Origin: Dimorphilus gyrociliatus
Lineage: Eukaryota > Annelida > Polychaeta > Dinophilidae
Length of the DNA stretch: 25,579 nt
Direction of reading: 5' to 3'
Assembly (NCBI GenBank): GCA_904063045.1
Contig: CAJFCJ010000068.1
Location: 78,453 to 104,031, forward strand
Part shown: positions 17,534-25,579 of the stretch, piece by piece
Numbering within the stretch: position 1 is the stretch's first letter
How the letters are laid out: each line of letters starts with the position of its first letter
The notes under the pieces: model-generated
What the model saw: the letters and a program-made list of their open reading frames with translations, nothing else
Told to the model about the DNA's origin: nothing
Database searches by the model: none
Made by a program: the position numbers and the translations under genes

Positions 17534-18243
17534 GTAATAAATTATGGGAACAACAGAAGTCGCCCAGAATTTTTAATAGAAGTCACCCAGAGCTATGACA
17601 GAAGTTGTCCAGAACTGTGATAAAAGTCTCCTAGGACAGTGAGAGAAGTCACCCAGTACTATAGGAGACATAATCTCTTTGTTCTTTTTTTCTATTTAAT
17701 TTCTGACAATTGAAATATGTAAAAAGTATTAATAAATATAGAATGTATAATTTAATAGAAATTAAATAATGTACTTTGTTGTATTGTAATTGTAGGAATT
17801 TCTGCTTCTCCGGAACAGTATTTGTCTTCTTCAATCATTGATCACCTCAGCAAAGTACTGCAAAAATATTGCCAGTTTATCATCCAAAGAATATGTATTG
17901 AGTAAATGAGCTTCTAGTTCTAAACAAGTAAGTTTAAACAACCAGCCAACGGTTAAAGAACTGAACTGCTGAGCTGGAGAAATGTATTTACTTTTATACA
18001 TTTACCAAAGCTTGGGTTCAATTGGTCAAACGATTAAAAAGGTGAGATGCAACAGTCTCATAATCCACAAGAAACAAAGAGAACAAAGACTATTACACTT
18101 AGATCATAATGATAAGGCAAACATGACATGGCCAACATTTGCCGCTGCAGATTAAGTCAAAAGTTCTGGGCAACTTCTATCATAGTCCTGGACAACTTCT
18201 GACACAGCTCTGGGCGACTTCTGTCATATTCATAAATTACTAC
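17534..18243. mobile_element. Foldback-like element with inverted minisatellite arms
   Basis: The left end (17534-17546) and right end (18231-18243) are inverted copies matching at about 11 of 13 bases. Inside each lies an array of a ~22-base unit (core CAGAAGTYGCCCAGA): about five units at 17554-17665 and about three in opposite orientation at 18160-18223. Terminal inverted repeats made of short tandem repeats are the hallmark of foldback-type DNA elements. The middle has no transposase; a 61-codon minus-strand frame at 17649-17834 shows no motif. A tRNA-like stretch sits in the middle. Confidence 0.65.
17945..18025 (+). other. tRNA-like A-box/B-box arrangement, possible SINE remnant
   Basis: GCCAACGGTTAAAGAAC (A-box-like) is followed about 55 bases later by GGTTCAATTGG, close to the B-box consensus GGTTCRANYCC but without its final CC. 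Flanking bases do not fold into a full tRNA by eye. It might be a tRNA-derived SINE piece, or chance. Confidence 0.2.
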
Positions 18244-18428
18244 AAATTAAAATATATTTACATCTACATGTTTAAAATTTTTTAAAAGGAATATTCACTT
18301 TAAAATGATTGTCTTGTTTAGAGCATTACCACTCTATCATCAATTTTTGAAATTCTTCTCAAATATTGATAAAAAAAGCTATAGTTTGTTACAAAATAAT
18401 ACATAGATTGATTAACAAACAATTCTAG

Positions 18429-18854
18429 ACCTCTTCCTCTTCTAATGATCCTATTGGAATTGAAAGTGGAATTATTCCAGATTTGGCAGGTGAAATGTAA
18501 AACATCAAATATTTCAATAGAAATGTTTGAATGAATACAGATATATTTTATATCATTAGAATCATCTTTTAATATCCTTTTACCTTGTTTATATATGTCA
18601 AGGTGGTTCCTTTAAAATTTTATGAAAAAGTGACAGGAAATAGATAACCTGGCAAACCTTGGAGTTTTTTTTTGGAGAATTAAAAAAAGCAAATTATGAG
18701 GCCTTACTTTAGTACTGAACATTAATATTTATTGAGTGTTACAGATGATAGCTTTCAAAGAATATCACCAAAAAGAGCCTTCAAAATAAAATATTTAATC
18801 AATCATATATATATAATACAAAAAAAGTACTATTCATCCAAATCTAGGATTTAA
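18429..18854 (+). pseudogene. Discoidin (F5/8 type C) domain relic
   Basis: Exon 18429-18489 follows a TTCTAG acceptor and encodes NDPIGIESGIIPDLA, matching the (P)LG(I/M)ESG.I.D opening of discoidin domains. Its GTGAAA donor is phase 1. A phase-1 exon starts at 18745 and reads DSFQRISPKRAFKIKY, which fits the following S...P..ARL segment, then degenerates to TAA at 18852-18854. No upstream or downstream exons of the domain were found, so this is most likely a gene fragment. Orientation is opposite to the lectin-like gene at 15761-17080. Confidence 0.5.
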
Positions 18855-19067
18855 CTTTTCAAATTTTAAATTGAATTTACTCTTTTGATAAAATCTTCTT
18901 CTTCACCTGAGATCAGCCTATAAAATCCTCTACAAAATCAAAACACAGCCAGTCAAGTTAGAAAATATATATAGAGAGAGAGCCATTCATTTTCTGAAAT
19001 CTTTTCAATCATTTCCTTTATATTTCTTTACACAGCCAAGAGCCTATTCAATGTATAGAGTTATATA

Positions 19068-20395
19068 TTAGGTACGAATGAAAAGTTTCAGTCACTGTGT
19101 GTTTTTTGTTAGAAATATTTGATGAATGTGGTTAATTTTTGTGTATGTTAAAGCCTAAAGTATATGCTACAAATATTGATAATTTAATTTTTCAATAGTC
19201 CCCTCCTTTTTCTATACAAGCCTGCCATTTGCTAGGAAGTAGAGTGATGCCGTTCCAGTAAAACAAGGTTGGCTTTCTCCTCAGAAAATCTTTGACATCT
19301 GTCTTCAATTCCTCCAAATTGTCATAATGGGATCCTCTGATATGGTCCTTCAATCTCCCAAAAAGAGAATAGTCAGAGGGAGCCAAATCAGGACTGTAGG
19401 CTGGGTGAGGGCATAATGACCACCCTTGATCTCTTATGAAATCTGTTGTGTAGAGACTTGTATGTGGTCTTGCATTATCATGCTGTAGTATCATTTGTTT
19501 TCCAGGTCTAATTCTATGCAACCTCTTCCTTAGTCTCTTTAGGGTCTCAACATATTGTATTGAGTTGACTACTTCTCCATACTCCATGAATTCAATGTGG
19601 ACTAAACCAGAATAGTCCCAAAAAACTGAGCACATCAGTTTTTCTGCTGACTTGGCCATTCTAAGCTTCTTGTCAGGTGGAGATGATGTGTGTTTATAAG
19701 TCAAAGAAGACCTTTTAGATTGTGGATCATAGAGGTGTACCCAGGTTTCATCTCCAGTCACAATTTTTTCTAAAAAGTCTCTTCCTTCTGCTGTGTATCT
19801 TTCAAGTAGCTCCATACAATGACTCACCCTCACCTGCTTCTGGTCCAGATTGAGAGCATAAGGAATCCATTTTGCACAGATCTTTCTGTATCCTAGCTCC
19901 TTTATAATTTTCCCTACAGTCTGTTGACAAATTTCTATTTGTTGGGCGATTGCTCTCTGAGAAATGGTCCGATCTTCTCTGATAAGCCTGTCAATTTCTT
20001 CTCTATTCTGACCTGTTACAGCTGTGCTTGGACGACCAGATCTTGGCAAATCTTCAAAATTTTTTCTTCCTTTTTTTATGTCAGATACCCACCTCCTTAT
20101 TGAACTTTCACTCAGAGTTTCATCCCCACAAAAGCTTTTTAACCGCTTATAAATTTGTCTCGCAGACACCTTCTCATGCACTAAAAATGCTATGACTGGT
20201 AGTTGATCAGAATGTGTGCACATGACTTGCAGTTGCTTATACCAAAATAAATTTGTAATGCCTCAACAGAATCGAATGAAAGTTTGCACAGTGAAAGTTT
20301 ACTAATTTCCTAAGATTATTGGAAAGTATCAATGATATTAGTTAAGCCATTTTAAAATTACAGCACAGTGACTGAAACTTTTCATTCGTACCTAA
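19068..20395 (-). mobile_element. Mariner transposon with perfect 32-bp inverted ends
   Basis: The ends 19068-19099 and 20364-20395 are identical inverted repeats (begin TTAGGTACGAATG, end CACTGTG) with TA on both outer sides, the mariner target duplication. Length 1328 bp. It encloses a full-length transposase on the minus strand. Identical ends and an open transposase suggest recent insertion. Confidence 0.95.
19192..20223 (-). CDS. Mariner transposase (DD34D), apparently intact
   Basis: 343 residues, the usual mariner length. The N-terminal half holds the helix-turn-helix DNA-binding region (SARQIYKRLKSF ... SSIRRWVSDIKKG) and the GRPST segment between its two subdomains. The catalytic triad is D158 (VTGDETW), D249 (LQHDNARPH) and D284 (YSPDLAPSD), with exactly 34 residues between the last two. 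It cuts and pastes the element at TA sites in the nucleus. The WVPHEL motif appears as WIPYAL. No stops or frameshifts were seen. The first ATG (20223) gives the expected N-terminus. Subfamily not assigned. Confidence 0.95.
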   Translation of the reverse strand: MCTHSDQLPVIAFLVHEKVSARQIYKRLKSFCGDETLSESSIRRWVSDIKKGRKNFEDLPRSGRPSTAVTGQNREEIDRLIREDRTISQRAIAQQIEICQQTVGKIIKELGYRKICAKWIPYALNLDQKQVRVSHCMELLERYTAEGRDFLEKIVTGDETWVHLYDPQSKRSSLTYKHTSSPPDKKLRMAKSAEKLMCSVFWDYSGLVHIEFMEYGEVVNSIQYVETLKRLRKRLHRIRPGKQMILQHDNARPHTSLYTTDFIRDQGWSLCPHPAYSPDLAPSDYSLFGRLKDHIRGSHYDNLEELKTDVKDFLRRKPTLFYWNGITLLPSKWQACIEKGGDY

Positions 20396-20881
20396 TATAT
20401 GAATATAGCTCACTTGTATTTTTCTATATACTGCAATCATTTCCTAAAAAATTCTACTTTACCATTTCATGAACAAATTTTATTTAGTCTAATTAACTTT
20501 TTGAAATTTATTTTTTTCCTTATTTTCCAGTTTTTCATGTTTCTTACTATCCCAACACCCTTATTTACTTTTAATTTTACTTTTGTTGTTTGTCCTAGTT
20601 GTTTTTAAATATATTTTCTATCTTCTACTTTTATTATAATGATCATAATAGACCTTTATGAATCACAGGTCCCAGATTATAGAGAGATGTACAAAACAAT
20701 GGTAAGTTGAGTGGATAGGAGAATAATAAAAAAATTCAGAAAATAATTTCATAAAGACAGCAGTTCCTAATAGCCACTCTAACCTTGGCCTAACAAACTT
20801 TCAGTGTGTGTGCATTAAAGGCCTGTCAATCAGTACTTGATTGGCAAATCCTTACACCAAGACCTAACCCAAAAAAATATA
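20396..20881. other. Intergenic stretch, nothing coding recognised
   Basis: AT- and T-rich; a 69-codon frame at 20399-20608 is compositional. A GC-richer patch at about 20770-20880 includes the short hairpin CAATCAGTACTTGATTG and resembles old repeat sequence. Confidence 0.5.
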
Positions 20882-20980
20882 TTTGAAAGCTTGTGACAAG
20901 TTTCACTTTTGCAAACTTTCTCCTCTTTTTACAGAATTGGTAATAGACACCTCTAAAAGAGCTATAAACAAAAAGTAAGG
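20882..20980 (-). pseudogene. Inverted partial copy of exon 1 of the M13 peptidase gene
   Basis: The reverse complement closely matches 23355-23452 in the first exon of the peptidase gene. About 45 bases around AGAGGAGAAAGTTTGCAAAA are identical, and the upstream side is diverged but alignable. Small indels break the frame. The two copies face each other across a hairpin element and a Tc1 element. Confidence 0.85.
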
Positions 20981-21438
20981 TAATGAAAATACTTTAAAGA
21001 GAAAATTCAATGCCTATTGAGTACTTTTCAAATAGAATTGAATATTATAGTTAAACAATTTAAATAGAAAAAATTTCATGTTTCAATTGACCTATAATAG
21101 CTTTTACATTCAATAAATGTCTTAATCCTATAAAAACATTTATTACTTTAGAACTGGACATATTTTTGCATACTAAAGAATAAATTGACTATTGTTCTAC
21201 AATTCAAATACAGGGAAAGGTAATAATTTCCAAACAATAAAAAATTAAATAAAAATATTAGAAAATAGAGTTTTGAATGATTTATTAAACATTCTGTGCC
21301 TCTATCAACTAAATTGGAGAACATATGTCTAGTTCTAAATAAATAAATTTTACTATTTAAATCGTTTAACAATAATATTCAATTCTATTTGAAAAGTACT
21401 CAATAGGCATTGAATTTTCTCTTAAAGTGTTTTTATTA
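20981..21438. mobile_element. Long-inverted-repeat MITE-like element
   Basis: Left arm about 20981-21068 and right arm about 21352-21438 are inverted copies with a handful of differences. The core includes AATTCAATGCCTATTGAGTA and is identical in both. Similarity resumes further in (TTTAGAACTGGACATAT at 21147 against the reverse of 21317-21337), so the whole may be a large foldback. No transposase motif in the interior. Confidence 0.75.
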
Positions 21439-21517
21439 GTAATAAATATGAAGTGAATAATACTTTTAAAAAGGCATTCAAATATTTAAGTAGTTCAACC
21501 TTATTTTCTAAAATATA

Positions 21518-23173
21518 GTGGTGGACTAAAAAACCCGGACACTGTAAATTTTGATAGGCCAATTTTTAAATCACCCCAAAAATATGTTTTTTAGTTTGAA
21601 ATTAGTTTTTTTAGGCAATTTACATTAATAAAGGGTTATATTTATGTAATATTGAAAAAAAATGACAAAATTATCATATTTGTGAATATTAATAGGAAAA
21701 AAATTTTTACTAATTTTAATTAATTTTTTCTTTATTTGGCCGTGAGACATTATTAACCGCACATGCATTTTATTTCCAGTTTTGGATTCAAATTAACATC
21801 CCAAACAGAAATTTTTTTTGACCAAACTAATTTTCAAAGTTAAGTAATCACTTTTGATCTATTTTAATTACTGTAGTTAACTATAAATTATATTTACTTA
21901 ATTATGGCATGGGGTAAAGAGGTTAGGAATCTAGTATTTAAGAAATATGAAGAATTGCGAAAAATTAGGGCAACTGCAAGGGCTTTGGGAATGGCACCAT
22001 CTACCATTAATGACATTTTGAGATATCAGCCACCGCAACAAGAGAATAGGGGTTGTACAAAGAAGCTAACAGAAAGAGACATAGTCAGGATAAAAAGAAT
22101 AGTAAAGAGACTTAAGTGAAATAAGGAAAGGGTTACAGCAGGAAAGGTCTTAGCAGAATTAGAGGTTGATGTGAGTCTCAAGACCATTCAGAGAGAGCTG
22201 AAGAGGCAAAATTATAATTATAAAAGGATTAGACAGAGAGTTGATCTCACACCTAAGGATTGAGCAAGAAGAAAAGAATACTGCCTCAAAATAATTCTGG
22301 AAAATCTGGACTGGTCAACAGTGATTTTCATGGACAAGGCCAGATTCTCTCTGAGTGGGCCTGATGATTTCAGGACATGGACAAAAGATGTTGAAAAAAA
22401 TTTTAGAGTAACAAAAAATATGGGAAGAGGTGGAGTGATGGTTTGGGGATTAATAACCTCAGATGGGGTATTTGAGGTTTGGAGGATAAGTCAAAAATTG
22501 ACTGCCCAAAATTATAGCTGTTTTGTTGTGGAAGATGTTCTTCCTGTCATTGAAGAGATATCACTCAAAATGGGCAGGAATTACATCTTCCAACAAGACA
22601 ATGCAGGCTGCCACACAGCAAGAGCAACTAGGAGGGCCTTTAGAATGAATGGTATCAATCCAATTGATTGGCCAGCAAAGAGCCCTGACCTGAGCCCTAT
22701 AGAAAATATGTGGCACCTGACAAAAAATTTAGTTTATGATGGGGCACAATTTCAATCTGGGGATGAACTGTGGGAGAAAATAAAAAAATGTTCATACCAG
22801 GTTATAAGTCAAAATCCTGACTTGCTACCAAATTTATATGCAGGGATGGGAGGTAGGATTAGCAAATGTATTGCAAATGAGGGTTGTCATATTCAAAAAT
22901 AATAAAAATATTAATCCCCAAACCATCATCTGAGTAATAATGTCTCATGGCCAAATAAGAAAAAAATCATCAAAAAATGGATAATAAGAAAACAAAAACA
23001 CCTATATGAAAACTTATTTAAATCATATTTAAAAGAAACTCATGTATATATCAAACTTTAAACTACTATTTTATACCTGAAAAATAAAAAAAAAAATCTT
23101 TTTTCCTGGTGAAAAAGATTTATAACATTCGGCCTATCGAAATTTATGGTGTCTGGGTTTTTTTGTCGACCAC
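21518..23173 (+). mobile_element. Tc1-like transposon with double (IR/DR-type) inverted ends
   Basis: Outer ends, starting GTGGTGGAC at 21518 and the reverse of GTCGACCAC at 23165-23173, form imperfect inverted repeats over about 45 bases and are flanked by TA. A second inverted pair lies about 235 bases inside: TTTATTTGGCCGTGAGACAT (from 21731) against the reverse of 22935-22959. Paired outer and inner sites are typical of IR/DR Tc1 elements. Length about 1.66 kb. It ends 143 bases upstream of the peptidase ATG. Confidence 0.92.
21904..22902 (+). pseudogene. Tc1-family transposase (DD34E), two nonsense codons
   Basis: One continuous frame of 332 sense positions, the usual Tc1 size, is interrupted by TGA at 22117-22119 and TGA at 22261-22263. 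The N-terminal helix-turn-helix region (ATARALGMAPSTINDIL) is followed by the paired-like second subdomain and the catalytic part: D in VIFMDKARF, the GRGGVMVWG box, D in IFQQDNAGCH and E in SPDLSPIENMW, with 34 residues between the last two. The usual DE after the first strand is DK. Both stops are one transition away from CGA (Arg), a common residue at these sites, which fits decay by C-to-T change. The product is inactive unless readthrough occurs. Confidence 0.93.
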
Positions 23174-23316
23174 TATGTAACAAAGAAACCTAAATAAAAA
23201 ATTTTTATATTACATTTTTGCCAATAGGTTGCGCTGTCAGTATTGAAATTTTCAAACTCCTGTCACTTACAAAACTGTTTTTTTGTCAAGACTAGCTGTT
23301 GCAGATAACTGGAAAG

Positions 23317-25387
23317 ATGGTCTGTGTAACATGGCCATTTATAGTATTTATTCTTTTTATAATGGCTCCTTTAGGGATATCTATTGGCAATCCTGTAAAA
23401 GAGGAGAAAGTTTGCAAAAGTGAAACTTGTCACATGGTTTCAAATATATTTTTAAGCAGTTTTGGTGAGAAGTAAGTAATTATTAGATAGTTGAACCTAG
23501 AATTAAATATGTCATCCCTACTTAAAATCATATAGTACAAACAATATTTGTTGCAAAATCTTTGAAAAGTCACTCATTTGGCAAAAAGAGGGAATATTGT
23601 ATGGTTTAACAACTGCAAGTAAACCATTGTATCAGCATGTTTTGGCAAAACAAGAAAATGCAACTTTTGATAATCGGGGATTAGAGAATTGCAGAATTTA
23701 TTACCAGTCCTGTTTAGACCATTCTCAAACAATTGAAAAGTTAGGAGCAGAGCCTCTACTTGGTCTAATTAGAAGCTTAGGTGGTTGGGGTGCTGATAAC
23801 AAGTCTTCTGTTTCAAAAGAAAATTTTCAGGACACAATAGAAAAGCTGACAGTACACAATATTTCACCTCTATTTTCCTTGAGAGCTACTAAGGATAAGA
23901 AGAATTCATCAAGGATTTTGTACCATTTAGAGGAAGGAGATTTGGAATTAAAAAGAGATCAGTTAATAAATGGAACACAGCCATTGAATATAAGTAGCAA
24001 CAAAGCACTAACATCTTTTAAAAAATACATAATGAACATAAATGAACTATTAGGAGGAGAGAAGAGTTCTTCTCAAAAACTGGCTATTGATATTATAACA
24101 TTCCATCAAAAAATAGCAAGTGTAAGTCTCAACTTCCATTAAAGGTATCATTATTCTCTGAATTATTCATTAATAGTTTAGCAGTAATAAAAAAGAGAAG
24201 AAAAATGACATTAAGATGTTCACATTTAAAGAATTACAAGAAGAATTCCCATTTGTAAGTAGTTTTTGTTTGTTTGTTTGGCTTTACTTATTGAGTTGTT
24301 ATTTTTTCTTCATTCAAGATGGATTGGCTTCAGTTTGCTAATAATCAATATAAATTTCATAATATTAGTAAAGTTATTAGTGAGGATGTGTCTGTTGCTA
24401 TTCCATCCAATAGTCAATATTTTTATAAATTAAATACATTTCTTAATCAAACTCAACAAACTAAAGAAGGAAATAGAACTTTACACAATTTTTTGATATG
24501 GCAAGTCATTCAAGATTCTATTTCTTCCCTTTCAAAACCATTTAGACAAGCAAAAGAAGAATTTGATGGTAAAATTTCTGGGAAGAGAAGCAACAATGAA
24601 AGATGGCTTAACTGTTTAATTGATATCAGTAAGTTGAACTAATTAAAAGTGATTAGAATTTACTTTAAAAATTTTAAATTTCTTAGAAAAAGACATTGGA
24701 TCTGAACTTGTTGAAACATTTGTGGAAGCAGCTTTCTTTAGAGAAAGTGAAAGGGAAATTAACATTGCAGCAGACGAAATAATATCTAGTTTTGAGCATA
24801 GAATACAAAAAGTGGATTGGCTATCTTCAAAAATAAAGAACAAAATCCATGAAAACATATTAATCATTACTGATAAGATAAAACATCCATATTTTGTACA
24901 AAAGGAACATATCACTTATCAAATATATGAAAATTGGAACCCTAAGATATCTGAATACTTTCAAAATAGATGGAATTTAAAAGGTACTATATATGAAGTT
25001 TCTAAAAATGAAATACATATTCCAGAAGGTGTATTACAAGAACCATTTTACTACCCTAAAAACTTTCCAAAATCAGTCAGTTATGGCGCAATAGGTCATG
25101 TTCTTGGACATGAATTATCTCATGGTTTTAGTGATAGTGCTGAGGTGAAGGTTTTTTTGCCAATATTTTATATATATGTGAAATAATATTTTGTTTACCT
25201 TTAGAATTTTGACAAGAATGGAGAATTAAAAAAAGAAATTGATAATAATATACAAGATTTAGCCAATAACCTAACAGTCGAAGAATTTAACTTACCTGGC
25301 CTTGAAGATAAAACACCTAAGGAGCTGTTCACCATGTCCTATAGATATTCCTCGTGCTTAGCAAACAAGCCAACATTTTGCTCATAA
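23317..25387 (+). CDS. M13 (neprilysin/ECE-like) metallopeptidase homologue, probably inactive
   Basis: Six exons: 23317-23471, 23536-24121, 24177-24254, 24319-24628, 24687-25144 and 25205-25387; introns 55-64 bp. The exons sum to 1770 nt, an open frame of 589 codons plus stop. A signal peptide (MVCVTWPFIVFILF) replaces the membrane anchor usual in the family, so it is probably secreted. M13 signature segments follow in order: KVCKSETC, CCKIFEKSLIW (degenerate PCxDF), the helical N-terminal domain (CRIYYQSCLD, LGGWGAD, MDWLQF, RWLNCL), then IHIPEGVLQEPF, YGAIGHVLGHELSHGFSD with zinc-binding HELSH, and LPGLEDKTPKELF. After HExxH about 50-60 residues are absent, the Glu of ENIAD (third zinc ligand) appears as NNIQD, and the chain stops before the HxPxxFR and C-terminal CxxW regions. 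Normal members are about 700-770 residues. It is a pseudoenzyme or a decaying gene. Confidence 0.85.
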
Positions 25388-25579
25388 TTTAAACATAAGG
25401 AAAGAAGAACTAAAAAATTCTTCTCAGATTTTGTTTCACTCAATTAATTACTAATCAATTATTTCCAGAAGCCCTTAAATACATTTTGCAAAAGGTGTCA
25501 GTAAATACCAAATTATCATTGATTTATAGTTGTTATCATAAGTATTATAGAGTTTACTACCAGTTTTTTTTTAATTTTG

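Noticed and set aside
1-25579. CRISPR array, bacterial operon, or phage region
   Set aside because: Introns, metazoan receptor families and mariner/Tc1 elements show eukaryotic nuclear DNA. The only direct repeats are the minisatellite arms at 17554-18223.

Overview
The window is animal nuclear DNA. It is AT-rich. Genes are split by very short GT-AG introns (mostly 52-88 bp), and the protein families are metazoan: LDLa-LRR G protein-coupled receptors (GPCRs), rhodopsin-type peptide receptors, F5/8-type lectin, M13 metallopeptidase, mariner and Tc1 transposons. A run of TTAGGG-like units is also present. The LDLa-LRR receptors resemble mollusc GRL101 and related receptors that are abundant in rotifers. 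A small lophotrochozoan or gnathiferan such as a rotifer fits, but I cannot prove the taxon. There is a 983-base run of N at 11345-12327.

Layout. 70-2039 (+): 3' part of an LDLa-LRR-GPCR with two in-frame stops and no TM7, a pseudogene. 2962-4026 (+): intact single-exon peptide-type GPCR. 5907-6914 (-): intact but divergent single-exon GPCR. 7374-7786 (-): fragment resembling the kinase-homology domain of a receptor guanylyl cyclase. 8050-11242 (-): paralogous LDLa-LRR-GPCR, rebuilt here in seven exons down to TM7 and carrying one apparent frameshift. 12474-15116 (-): unrecognised secreted protein built from two homologous multi-exon units. 15761-17080 (-): secreted protein with two F5/8/fucolectin-type domains. 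17534-18243: foldback-like element whose inverted ends are minisatellites. 18429-18854 (+): discoidin-domain relic. 19068-20395: apparently intact mariner. 20882-21438: inverted copy of a peptidase exon beside a hairpin element. 21518-23173: decayed Tc1 element. 23317-25387 (+): M13 peptidase homologue that keeps HExxH but lacks the third zinc ligand and the C-terminal part.

The neighbourhood reads as a cluster of receptor and secreted-protein genes that duplicate and decay, with abundant small DNA transposons. There is no operon logic. The four receptor loci within about 11 kb share a theme (extracellular ligand sensing), but nothing shows that they act in one pathway. Exon models were made by eye from splice consensus, reading-frame phase and alignment between the paralogues. 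They have not been checked with transcripts.
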